This document shows, in pieces, positions 28,038 through 36,356 of a stretch of DNA of 64,000 bases. Every line of letters begins with the position of its first letter. The stretch's first letter is position 1. The notes beneath the pieces are model-generated. The model was not told the origin of the DNA and made no database searches. It worked only from the letters and a program-made list of their open reading frames with translations. Made by a program: the position numbers and the translations under genes. Source of the stretch: Belliella kenyensis (GTDB lineage Bacteria > Bacteroidota > Bacteroidia > Cytophagales > Cyclobacteriaceae); assembly GCF_022549675.1 (NCBI RefSeq), contig NZ_JAKZGR010000014.1:62001-126000 (forward strand), read 5' to 3'.

Positions 28038-31000
28038 TTAAGCTTCTGATTTATCCTTATTTCTGATTTTGGTAAAATACCAAACGTTCGGGTTCACATT
28101 AACCTCTTCCAATACATGGTATGCTCTCTCTTCATTTACCTCTTTGGTAGCCGAAAGGGTGTCTTCCTGTATCTTCAAAGTAGCTGTAATCTTACTGTTT
28201 GGATCATTCATATCACCGAATACGATCGCATCAGTAGGACATGCAGTAGCACATGCAGTATTAATCTCTCCGTCCTGAATTTTTCTATTCTCTCTCTTCG
28301 CAGTCAATTTACCTGATTGAATACGTTGCACACACATAGAGCATTTTTCAATAACTCCCCTTGCTCTTACAGTCACATCTGGATTTAGTACCATTTTACC
28401 TAAGTCATCATTCTGAGCTACGTTTACTGTAGCAAATGATTTGTTGTCATGGTATTTGAACCAGTTGAATCTTCTTACTTTATACGGACAGTTGTTTGCA
28501 CAATATCTTGTACCTATACATCTGTTATATGTCATTTGATTCAGCCCCTCAGAAGAGTGAGTCGTTGCAGCTACTGGACATACAGTCTCACATGGAGCAT
28601 TGTTGCAATGCTGACACATCATAGGCTGGAACACAACTTCTGGATTCTCTGAAGCAATCTCTAAACCTGCATTATCTCCAACTTCTGCATCAGAGCTATA
28701 GTATCTATCGATACGAATCCATGCCATCTCTCTTCTATTGAGAACCTCTTGCTTACCAACTACAGCCACGTTGTTTTCAACTTGACAGGCTACAGTACAA
28801 GCTCCACAACCAATGCAAGAGTTCATATCAATAGCAAGTCCCCAGTGGTGTTGGCTATACTGATGTCCTTTCCAAAGTGATATTTTGGATGGTTTTACAA
28901 ACTCACCTTCTTTATATATTTTTGGTTGATATCTTCCTGCAAAAGCATCCTCTTTATACTCAGGCAATATAGACTCTTGAACCACAAAGTCACGCCCCAT
29001 ATAAGTCTGGTGTGTTTGTGTCTGAGCTATTTTGTATTTATCCGAAGTCAATTCTACAGATACTCCCTCAGTTATTGCAAAATTAACAAAACCATCTTTT
29101 AAGCTAAGTAATTCGTAAGCATTGACACCTACTCCATTTGCAACTCTACCAGCCTTTGTTCTACCATACCCTAGTGCCAAACCTACAGTCCCATTAGCTT
29201 GACCTGGTTGTACAAGCACTGGAACTATTACAGACTTATCACCTACGGTAAGTTTAGCCTTTTGAGTAGCTCCTTCAAACATTTTTAAGCCATTATCATT
29301 AGCCCACTTTTGAGAAACTGTCAAATAGTTATCCCAAGTGGCTTTTGAAATTGGATCAGACATTTCTTGAAGCCAAGGATTATTAGCAAAAGTACCATTA
29401 CCAATACCAATTTTAGTGTAAACAACTAATTCAGTACCAGTATTATCTGCCTTGTAAGCTTTAGCTACAGCAGATGCCGCAGCTGAAATATCACCCACAG
29501 CAGAGGCTGCCACAGATTCTGAGGCAATGCTATATACACCGTTGAATAATGATCGATCCCAGAACTCTTGGAAATCTGAAATTTCAGATTGAGTTCCATA
29601 TACATTCGATCTCCAATTTTCTTGTAAGAAATCGTAGTAGTTAGTAGTATCGCCTGACCAAGTCAAGAAGCTTTCTTGTGCTTGTCTTGTGTCAAAAAGT
29701 GGTGAAATAGTAGGTTGAGACAACGAGTACTCTCCTTTTCTAGGATTGAAATCATTCCAAGACTCTAAATAGTGATGATCTGGTGCTACATATTGTACCA
29801 AAGAAGCTGTCTCGTCCATTGTACCATTTGTAGCCACTGAGACCTTCGCTTTTGCAATTCCCGCAGACAGTTCTGCACCTTTTGCAAAATCATACGCTGG
29901 GTTACAGTTGTAAAATACGACTCCTCCTACTCTACCTGCATTCAAATCTGCTACAAATTGATTCATTCTAGCATCATCACCTTTTCTAAAGTAAGAAGGC
30001 TTTGAGTAATCTACTGTAATTCCATTGTTATTTAGCAAATCATTGATTGCATTGATCACCACTTGCACATTAGGATCATTTGATCCTGATACCACTATAG
30101 ATGACCCTCTATTTGCCCAAAGTTCATTTGCAGCTTTTTCTAAATAAGCAACTTCTACAGCTGAAGCTGTGTATGTTGAAGAGCCAGCTTTCTTTGCAAT
30201 AGCATTGTAAAGTGCTAAAACTGCAAGTCCACTTTGAGAAGCTTTGATTGGTGTTCTATAATCAGCGTTCGAACCAGTCAAAGAAAGGTTTGATTCAAAC
30301 TGATAATGTCTTGACATTTCTGGTTTCTCCTTTGTAATCTTTCTGCCCTTTGCGTATTGCTTAGCAAATTCGATTGGAGAAATCCACGTTCCTAAAAAGT
30401 CTGCTCCAAAGCTTACTATTACCTTAGCCTTGTCGAAATGATAGGTAGGTAGTGCAGCAGCACCATAGCTTACTTCAGCAGCTTTTGTGATACCGTAATT
30501 GGAAACTGGATCATAAGTGATTATTTCTGCACCCCCAAAAGCATCTGCGAATTTTGCCAAGGCTGCTTCTGTAGAGGGGGAGATTAGGGTATTGGTGACG
30601 ATTTTAACTGCACCAGCAGAAGCTAGTTTAGATTTTACTTCTGAATCTAATTTCGCCCAGTCAGATTTTTCTCCATTGATATAGGGACCAGTTAATCTTT
30701 GTTTGTCATACAATGACAAAACAGAAGCTTCAACGATAGCACTTACACCTTTTCCATTGATTGAGGAAAGCTCATTTCCATCAACTTTTATTGGTCTACC
30801 CTCTCTAGTTTTCACTACGATGGACGCATAGTCCCCACCAGAAGCAAATGTAGAGGCGTAGTAGTTAGGAATAGAAGGATTTATGTCTACGGGCTTGTTC
30901 ACATAAGGAATCGCCTTTCTTACAGGCGCTTCACAAGCTGCTAAAGAAGCTGCTGCCAAACTGAAACCCATTAATTTTAGGAAATCTCTTCTTGAAGGGC

Positions 31001-31121
31001 CTTCTTCTCCACTTCCAGAAGATGCAAACTCAGGAAATTCCTTATCTGCATTTTTAACAAACTCAGGATCGTTTGTTAATTGTTCAATTCCTTTCCAATA
31101 TTTCTTGTTATTTTCTTTCAT
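28038..31121 (-). CDS. actB: Alternative complex III, Fe-S subunit ActB (Tat-variant molybdopterin oxidoreductase)
   Basis: 1027 residues from the ATG at 31121; an upstream TTG would add nine residues. A Tat-type signal (SRRDFLKLMGFSLAAASLAA followed by C) lies near residue 45. The N-terminal two thirds is molybdopterin-oxidoreductase-like but without metal cofactor in this family. The C-terminal third binds four Fe-S clusters: CIGCGACTVACQ, CQHCNNAPCETVCP, CIGTRYCANNCPY and CSMCVQ with CATACP. It conducts electrons from ActC to the haems of ActA. Confidence 0.94.
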   Translation of the reverse strand: MKENNKKYWKGIEQLTNDPEFVKNADKEFPEFASSGSGEEGPSRRDFLKLMGFSLAAASLAACEAPVRKAIPYVNKPVDINPSIPNYYASTFASGGDYASIVVKTREGRPIKVDGNELSSINGKGVSAIVEASVLSLYDKQRLTGPYINGEKSDWAKLDSEVKSKLASAGAVKIVTNTLISPSTEAALAKFADAFGGAEIITYDPVSNYGITKAAEVSYGAAALPTYHFDKAKVIVSFGADFLGTWISPIEFAKQYAKGRKITKEKPEMSRHYQFESNLSLTGSNADYRTPIKASQSGLAVLALYNAIAKKAGSSTYTASAVEVAYLEKAANELWANRGSSIVVSGSNDPNVQVVINAINDLLNNNGITVDYSKPSYFRKGDDARMNQFVADLNAGRVGGVVFYNCNPAYDFAKGAELSAGIAKAKVSVATNGTMDETASLVQYVAPDHHYLESWNDFNPRKGEYSLSQPTISPLFDTRQAQESFLTWSGDTTNYYDFLQENWRSNVYGTQSEISDFQEFWDRSLFNGVYSIASESVAASAVGDISAAASAVAKAYKADNTGTELVVYTKIGIGNGTFANNPWLQEMSDPISKATWDNYLTVSQKWANDNGLKMFEGATQKAKLTVGDKSVIVPVLVQPGQANGTVGLALGYGRTKAGRVANGVGVNAYELLSLKDGFVNFAITEGVSVELTSDKYKIAQTQTHQTYMGRDFVVQESILPEYKEDAFAGRYQPKIYKEGEFVKPSKISLWKGHQYSQHHWGLAIDMNSCIGCGACTVACQVENNVAVVGKQEVLNRREMAWIRIDRYYSSDAEVGDNAGLEIASENPEVVFQPMMCQHCNNAPCETVCPVAATTHSSEGLNQMTYNRCIGTRYCANNCPYKVRRFNWFKYHDNKSFATVNVAQNDDLGKMVLNPDVTVRARGVIEKCSMCVQRIQSGKLTAKRENRKIQDGEINTACATACPTDAIVFGDMNDPNSKITATLKIQEDTLSATKEVNEERAYHVLEEVNVNPNVWYFTKIRNKDKSEA

Positions 31122-31157
31122 TTTATATTCAAGAAAAGTAGTTCTCAATAGATTTAA

Positions 31158-32417
31158 TTAATAGTGACATTTAGCACATTCCAAGCCACCGATATCTTTC
31201 ACCTTCAAGGCGTTCTTGCTGTCAGAATGTAGTTGCACCAATTTATCATAATATTCATTTCCAGCTGTATTGATATTAGTCTGTCTGTGACAGTCTATAC
31301 ACCAACCCATTGTCAATGAACTATGCTGATGAACAACTTCCATTTCTTGTATTTGTCCATGACATGTCTGACAATCGATCCCACCTACTGCCACGTGCTG
31401 TGCGTGATTGAAATAGGCTAGGTCAGGTAAATTGTGAATCCTTACCCACTCAATAGGCTCATTCTTCTCAACAGCGTTGTAGATTTTCTGTATCTCTGGA
31501 GAAATACCATCTTTTCCACCAACATTCTGAATATGAGTATGGCAATTCATACAGATATTTGCAGATGGTATATTGGCAGATTTCCCAAGTTCTACACCTG
31601 TATGACAATATTGACATTCAATTTCATATTGACCTGCATGTAGTTGGTGTGAGAAAGCAATTGGCTGCTTCGGTGCATATCCTTGCTGAATACCTACACT
31701 ATACAACCCATCGATTGCTGTTTTTGCAACCAAGGCAATTACTAACGCAGTAACGATGATCACAAAAGCATCACTCTTCAATATTTTACCAAAATCAAAT
31801 TTTTGGTTGATGAATTCTTTATCATCTTCATCCAAGTTCTGATTGTTCAAGTATTTCGTCAATACAGAAATAATCAACCCTAGAACGATAAGAATGAGTA
31901 ATAATACGACAACCATTACCGCTACGATAATAGTCAAATACTCACTAGGTACTCCTGAACCACCCGAAGATGCCTGAGATCCTTCACCAGCTGCTACTTC
32001 ACCTCCAGTAGATCCCTTATCTCCATACTCGATGTAGGAAAGTAGATTTTCTAAATCTGTGTCACTTAAGAAAGTGTGAGAAGGCATGGCAAGGTTATTG
32101 AACTCCTTGTAAATGGCTACTGCCTGAGCATCCCCAGAGGCTATCAATGCACTTGAATTCTTGATGAAATTCTTTGCCCAGTCTATGGTTCTTCTCTCTG
32201 TCACACCGCGAAGGGCTGGCCCGGTGTATTTTTGATCTAGTTTATGACAGGTCTTACAGTTGGCATTGAAGAGGGTTTTACCCGCCGCAATGGCTTCTTC
32301 ACTGTCAGAAACATCCGGATGAGCAGCGAAGGCTTGTGCTCCTATCATTAGGAATAACACCATAGCCAGCGTGCTAATTCTTAAGGGAACACTTAATAAT
32401 GAGCGTTTGATTGACAT
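31158..32417 (-). CDS. actA: Alternative complex III, multihaem cytochrome ActA with fused monohaem domain
   Basis: A 419-residue protein with six haem c sites. A signal peptide precedes a monohaem cytochrome c domain (CKTCH at 54-58, with an axial-Met candidate in NLAMPSH), then two hydrophobic segments (about 158-190 and 218-242). The C-terminal cytochrome c3-like domain has CQYCH, CMNCH, CQTCH, CIDCH and CAKCH. The pentahaem part is the ActA core; the N-terminal monohaem domain is a fusion. It is the first gene of the act-cox operon. Confidence 0.93.
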   Translation of the reverse strand: MSIKRSLLSVPLRISTLAMVLFLMIGAQAFAAHPDVSDSEEAIAAGKTLFNANCKTCHKLDQKYTGPALRGVTERRTIDWAKNFIKNSSALIASGDAQAVAIYKEFNNLAMPSHTFLSDTDLENLLSYIEYGDKGSTGGEVAAGEGSQASSGGSGVPSEYLTIIVAVMVVVLLLILIVLGLIISVLTKYLNNQNLDEDDKEFINQKFDFGKILKSDAFVIIVTALVIALVAKTAIDGLYSVGIQQGYAPKQPIAFSHQLHAGQYEIECQYCHTGVELGKSANIPSANICMNCHTHIQNVGGKDGISPEIQKIYNAVEKNEPIEWVRIHNLPDLAYFNHAQHVAVGGIDCQTCHGQIQEMEVVHQHSSLTMGWCIDCHRQTNINTAGNEYYDKLVQLHSDSKNALKVKDIGGLECAKCHY

Positions 32418-32466
32418 ATTTATTACTTATTAAACAGTTTAATTCACGGTTTTTAAATAAACAGTG

Positions 32467-32497
32467 CAAATGTACTACCCCGTTTCTACATTTCAAA
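32467..32497 (-). promoter_or_regulatory. Promoter of the act-cox operon
   Basis: On the minus strand TTTG (32497-32494), a 19-nt spacer and TACATTTG (32474-32467) match the Bacteroidota primary-sigma consensus exactly. The implied start is near 32460, giving a leader of about 43 nt before actA. Confidence 0.75.
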
Positions 32498-32698
32498 CTT
32501 GACATCATTTCTTGACAATGAAGCGCACAAAGCTGATAGTATATCGTATTTAATTGTTTATCAATTATTTACATCACAATAAATCATTTTAACATTAATT
32601 TAGAATCTTTATAAATAAATCTTTGTTTGCAGATTTTGGATGATTGGAGAATTCCTAATACTTTCAAAATTTTCATTTACATAAATTTCTAATCATTT

Positions 32699-32729
32699 TT
32701 TGGAAAATTTGATATTATACCTACATTTG
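32699..32729 (+). promoter_or_regulatory. Promoter of tRNA-Cys
   Basis: TTTG (32699-32702), a 19-nt spacer and TACATTTG (32722-32729) match the Bacteroidota consensus exactly. The implied start is near 32736, 11 nt before the mature tRNA. Confidence 0.75.
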
Positions 32730-32746
32730 CATTCCATTTACATAAT

Positions 32747-32817
32747 GGTCGGGTGGCCGAGTGGCTAGGCAGAGGTCTGCAAAACCTTGTACAGCGGTTC
32801 GAATCCGCTCTCGACCT
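32747..32817 (+). tRNA. tRNA-Cys (GCA)
   Basis: A 71-nt cloverleaf. The acceptor arms ggtcggg and ctcgacc pair, the anticodon loop is ctgcaaa with anticodon GCA, the T-loop is ttcgaat, and the discriminator is U, as usual for tRNA-Cys. It has its own promoter and a terminator directly downstream, so it is transcribed alone. Confidence 0.93.
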
Positions 32818-32818
32818 C

Positions 32819-32850
32819 AAAAGCACTTCATTTAAAGAAGTGCTTTTTTT
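32819..32850 (+). terminator. Intrinsic terminator of tRNA-Cys
   Basis: The arms aaaagcacttc (32819-32829) and gaagtgctttt (32837-32847) pair perfectly and run into a string of Ts. Confidence 0.85.
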
Positions 32851-33243
32851 ATTTAAATTCATCTATTTCTCACCATTTCAGTTTTCATACTAGTAGATAT
32901 TTTTTTACTAAAATTCAGCATCATTTCTTTTTCCATATTTATCGACAACTAGCCTTTTACCAAAGACATCAAGTTCCCACTTAAGTCTGATTTTCAATAA
33001 AATTCTCAATGATGTAATTTCATTTACCTTTGCAGCTATGTAGCTTACTTTTTACTCATTTGACATATTGCCGTTATATTTTTCGTTAGTGCCAATTTCA
33101 CATTTTTGGAAAAATGATTTGATTTTACGCCCCACTGAGAACATATATCTTCCTCTCTTCAAAACACTTCTGTCAACAATGGCTTATTTCAAGTATATTA
33201 AAAGTTGTTAATCACATTCCTGAAAAATGACAAATGATCGGCC
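32851..33243 (+). other. Intergenic stretch before the molybdenum hydroxylase genes
   Basis: AT-rich, with no open frame of note. A TACCTTTG at 33025-33032 matches the -7 element but lacks a convincing -33 box at the right distance. It could drive the two downstream genes with a leader of about 200 nt. Nothing else recognisable. Confidence 0.4.
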
Positions 33244-33708
33244 ATGAAAAAAATCACCCTTAAAGTAAATGGTAAAAAAACCAAACATGAACTAGACCCA
33301 GAGGAGCCTTTACTCTATGTGCTGAGGGAGGAGTTTAAATTGTCTGGTGCCAAATATGGATGTGGCCTTCATCAATGCGGCGCATGCATGGTTTTAGTAG
33401 ATGATCAAGCGGAGCCCACGTGCATGAACTCGTGTGAATATTTTGAAGGCAAAGACATTGAGACTATTGAACACTTATCTCAAAATAATAAGCTCCATGC
33501 AGTTCAGAAAGCATTTTTTGAAGCACAAGCGGCTCAATGTGGGTATTGCTTGAATGGCATGCTGATATCAGCTGTAGCCCTTTTACGCAATATTCCCCAG
33601 CCTAATAGATTACAAATCAAGGATGCACTACAACAAGTAATCTGTAGGTGTGGTACCCATGTCAGATTTATTAGAGCTGTAGAAAATGCTATAGCCCAAA
33701 AAGAATAA
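33244..33708 (+). CDS. (2Fe-2S) subunit of a molybdenum hydroxylase (IorA/CoxS-like)
   Basis: A 154-residue small subunit of the xanthine dehydrogenase family. The plant-ferredoxin-type cluster is bound by GCGLHQCGACMVLVDDQAEPTC, and the second cluster by QCGYCLNGM plus CRCGTH. Length and layout match isoquinoline 1-oxidoreductase alpha or aldehyde oxidoreductase small subunits. It has no export signal, while its partner has a Tat-type leader 3 nt downstream, so it may be exported as a passenger. No FAD subunit gene is present. Confidence 0.9.
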   Translation: MKKITLKVNGKKTKHELDPEEPLLYVLREEFKLSGAKYGCGLHQCGACMVLVDDQAEPTCMNSCEYFEGKDIETIEHLSQNNKLHAVQKAFFEAQAAQCGYCLNGMLISAVALLRNIPQPNRLQIKDALQQVICRCGTHVRFIRAVENAIAQKE

Positions 33709-33711
33709 GAT

Positions 33712-35934
33712 ATGAAAGACACCACCACCAACAATCAGAACAGAAGATCATTTCTCAAAACAAGTGGTCAATTAATCATTGGTTTCAATTTGTTCCCATT
33801 TTTACAGTTTTGTACAAACCCAGAAAATCAAACGGATCTAAGTACATACCCAGGCATAGCGATAAGACCTAACGCTGGAAAGGATATTATGGACTCTTGG
33901 ATCAGATTAGATGCTAAGGGTTTTGTCACGGTTTTAACTGGAAAACAAGAATTAGGACAAGGTATCAGAACAGCACTTTTGCAAATAGCCGCAGAAGAAT
34001 TAGAAGTGCCCTTTGACATTTGCCATATCATCAATGGAGATACTGCTCAGACTGCAAACGAAGGCTATACCGCAGGAAGCAACTCTGTAGAGGGCAGTGG
34101 TAGTGCAATAAGACAAGCTGCAGCAGAAGCTAAATACTATTTGATCCAAGAAGCTGCCAAACTTTGGCAAGTCAATATCGATCAAGTAGAAGCAAAAAAC
34201 GGAGCAATTCTGGGGCCAGAAAACAGGAAAATCAGCTACTGGGAACTATTAAATGGAGAATTTATAGAAGGCAAGATCACTGGTGAAGCTCCTATCAAAA
34301 ACCCTAAAAATCATGTAATTGTCGGGAAATCCATCCCAAGAGCTGACATTTCAAAAATGATAAAGGGTGAGCCACATTTCATACATGATCTTCGACTCGA
34401 GGGAATGCTTCATGCCAGGGTAGTCCACCCTCCAAGCTATAATGCTAAGCTAGAAGCATTAGACGAAAGTAAAATTTCTCAACTACCCGGAGTCGTGAAA
34501 CTTATCGTTGACGGTAGTTTTGTAGCTATTGTGGCCAAAAGAGAATATCAAGCTATCAAAGCTCGTGAAAAGATAATAGAGATCGCTAAATGGGAGTCCA
34601 CCAATATTGAGCCAGCTATGGGAGACCTTTTCTCCAATATGAAAAATAAAGCTAGCAATCCAAAAGAAGTAGAAGCTAGCCCCACCATCAATCAAACGAT
34701 AAAACAAGCTAAAAATCAGCTAAAATCAACTTATAGAAAGCCATATACCATGCATGGGTCAACAGGACCTGGTTGCGCCGTTGCCCAATGGGATAATCAA
34801 AAATTAACCGTTTGGTCACCTACACAAGGTGTGTATCCATTGCAAAACACTTTGGCAGACTTGTTTTCTATAGAGAAAGAAAGTATTCGATGTATCGGTA
34901 TGCCTGGCTCGGGATGCTATGGACACAATAGTGCTGATGATGTCTCAGCCGAAGCAGCTATGATTGCAAGACACCTACCGAATCAGCCTGTGAGGCTTCA
35001 ATGGATGCGCGACAATGAGCATCGATGGGAGCCTTATGGAAGTGCTATGCAGCTCACTTTAGAGGCGGGCTTGGATCAAAATGGAAATATCACCTCTTGG
35101 AAAACAGAGATATGGTCTGATACACATAGCACAAGACCAAATGGGAATGCTGGGCACTATGTTTCTGCTAGACATCTTGCGAAGCCGTTTGAGTTTAAGA
35201 AGGGCGGATTTTCTGGAGGATCTTATAGGAATGCTTCACCATTATATGAGATCACTGACAAGGCATTATTGCTATATGATTATGAAGGACCACTTCGAAC
35301 CTCTGCCTTGAGGGGTCTTGGCGCTTATGGAAATATTTTTGCCTTGGAATCTTTTATCGATGAGCTGGCAAGTATAGCCAAAATGGACCCATTCGATTTT
35401 AGAATTCAAAACCTCAAAAACAATAGGGCCATAGAGGTCTTGAAAACTTTAAAATCTAAAACTGAATGGGAAAACCTTTCTGAAAGAACAAAATCAAAAA
35501 GCGGAATTGCCTTCGCTCAATATAAAAACTCGGCTGCTTATTTTGCTGTAATGGTAACCTTAGAAAATGAAGGAGAAAAACTGAAAATCAAGAAAATGAT
35601 CAGCGTAATAGAAGCTGGACAATGTATCAACCCTGACGGCTTGATCAATCAGACTGAAGGCGGCATGATACAATCTGCAAGTTGGACAATCCTTGAGGCA
35701 GTTCAATACAATGAAAAAGAGATTATCAGCAAAGATTGGAACTCCTACCCCATCTTTAGAGCTAAAGATATTCCTGATATCGAAGTACACATCATTAATC
35801 GTCCTGAAGAAAAACCACTGGGCGCAGGTGAGGCTGCTCAAGGCCCTGTTGCTGCGGCAATAGTAAACGCATTATCAAATCACCTAGGGAAAAGAATTTA
35901 TGAATTGCCTTTAAGGGAGTATTTTGAAAATTAA
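33712..35934 (+). CDS. Molybdopterin-binding large subunit, IorB-like aldehyde/isoquinoline oxidoreductase
   Basis: A 740-residue large subunit of the xanthine dehydrogenase family in the two-domain IorB arrangement. The N-terminus has a Tat-like leader (NRRSFLKTSGQLIIGFN) and a Cys shortly after (LQFC), suggesting an exported lipoprotein. Molybdenum-cofactor segments include TGKQELGQGIRTAL, GSGCYGHNSADDVSAEAA, and the C-terminal GAGEAAQGP with the base-catalyst Glu. It would hydroxylate an aldehyde or N-heterocycle in the periplasm; the substrate is unknown. It forms an operon with the 2Fe-2S gene. Confidence 0.88.
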   Translation: MKDTTTNNQNRRSFLKTSGQLIIGFNLFPFLQFCTNPENQTDLSTYPGIAIRPNAGKDIMDSWIRLDAKGFVTVLTGKQELGQGIRTALLQIAAEELEVPFDICHIINGDTAQTANEGYTAGSNSVEGSGSAIRQAAAEAKYYLIQEAAKLWQVNIDQVEAKNGAILGPENRKISYWELLNGEFIEGKITGEAPIKNPKNHVIVGKSIPRADISKMIKGEPHFIHDLRLEGMLHARVVHPPSYNAKLEALDESKISQLPGVVKLIVDGSFVAIVAKREYQAIKAREKIIEIAKWESTNIEPAMGDLFSNMKNKASNPKEVEASPTINQTIKQAKNQLKSTYRKPYTMHGSTGPGCAVAQWDNQKLTVWSPTQGVYPLQNTLADLFSIEKESIRCIGMPGSGCYGHNSADDVSAEAAMIARHLPNQPVRLQWMRDNEHRWEPYGSAMQLTLEAGLDQNGNITSWKTEIWSDTHSTRPNGNAGHYVSARHLAKPFEFKKGGFSGGSYRNASPLYEITDKALLLYDYEGPLRTSALRGLGAYGNIFALESFIDELASIAKMDPFDFRIQNLKNNRAIEVLKTLKSKTEWENLSERTKSKSGIAFAQYKNSAAYFAVMVTLENEGEKLKIKKMISVIEAGQCINPDGLINQTEGGMIQSASWTILEAVQYNEKEIISKDWNSYPIFRAKDIPDIEVHIINRPEEKPLGAGEAAQGPVAAAIVNALSNHLGKRIYELPLREYFEN

Positions 35935-36272
35935 GTCTTACAAAATACTCTATCCAACAAAAAACACTTTCATTAATTCCCTTCCTCCTTCTGGAGATAA
36001 AACAGGTATTAGCTAAGCTTCACCGTCATCCAAACAAGAAATTGTAACAACAACTTTGCTCACGCTGTAATCAGTCTCGATTATGCTAAAAAAGTCACCT
36101 GGTTCAAAGCCATGGAAACCAAATCAAAAATCCAAACCTGAGAAACTCCAGAAGAGTCAGAAAGAAAGTCCATCTCATAGAAAAACATTACTATTTGAGG
36201 AGAAAGCTAGGTTTTGAAAATCGACTATTGACCACAGAAAGAAAAATAGCTTTTCCCAAGACTAAATAGAAT
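35935..36272. other. Intergenic stretch between the hydroxylase and rpsA
   Basis: No conserved gene is seen. It holds one short basic open frame at 36083-36217 (described separately) and no clear promoter. Confidence 0.4.
36083..36217 (+). CDS. Possible 44-residue basic peptide (speculative)
   Basis: An ATG-to-TGA frame of 44 codons with about 12 lysines and several Ser and Pro residues (starting MLKKSPGSKPWKPNQKSKPE). Composition resembles short nucleic-acid-binding tails, but there is no recognised family and no clear promoter, and in AT-rich DNA Lys-rich frames arise by chance. Confidence 0.2.
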   Translation: MLKKSPGSKPWKPNQKSKPEKLQKSQKESPSHRKTLLFEEKARF

Positions 36273-36304
36273 AAAAAAAGTGGCCACCTCTTGGTAGCCA
36301 CTTT
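36273..36304 (-). terminator. Intrinsic terminator of rpsA
   Basis: On the leftward transcript the arms aaagtggc (36277-36284) and gccacttt (36297-36304), extended inward by acc/ggt past one mismatch, are followed by a run of seven Ts. It lies about 50 nt after the rpsA stop. Confidence 0.82.
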
Positions 36305-36356
36305 CTGAAATATGGTATAAGCTAAGTCTAAATTCTTACGTCTTTAGTCTATTCTC

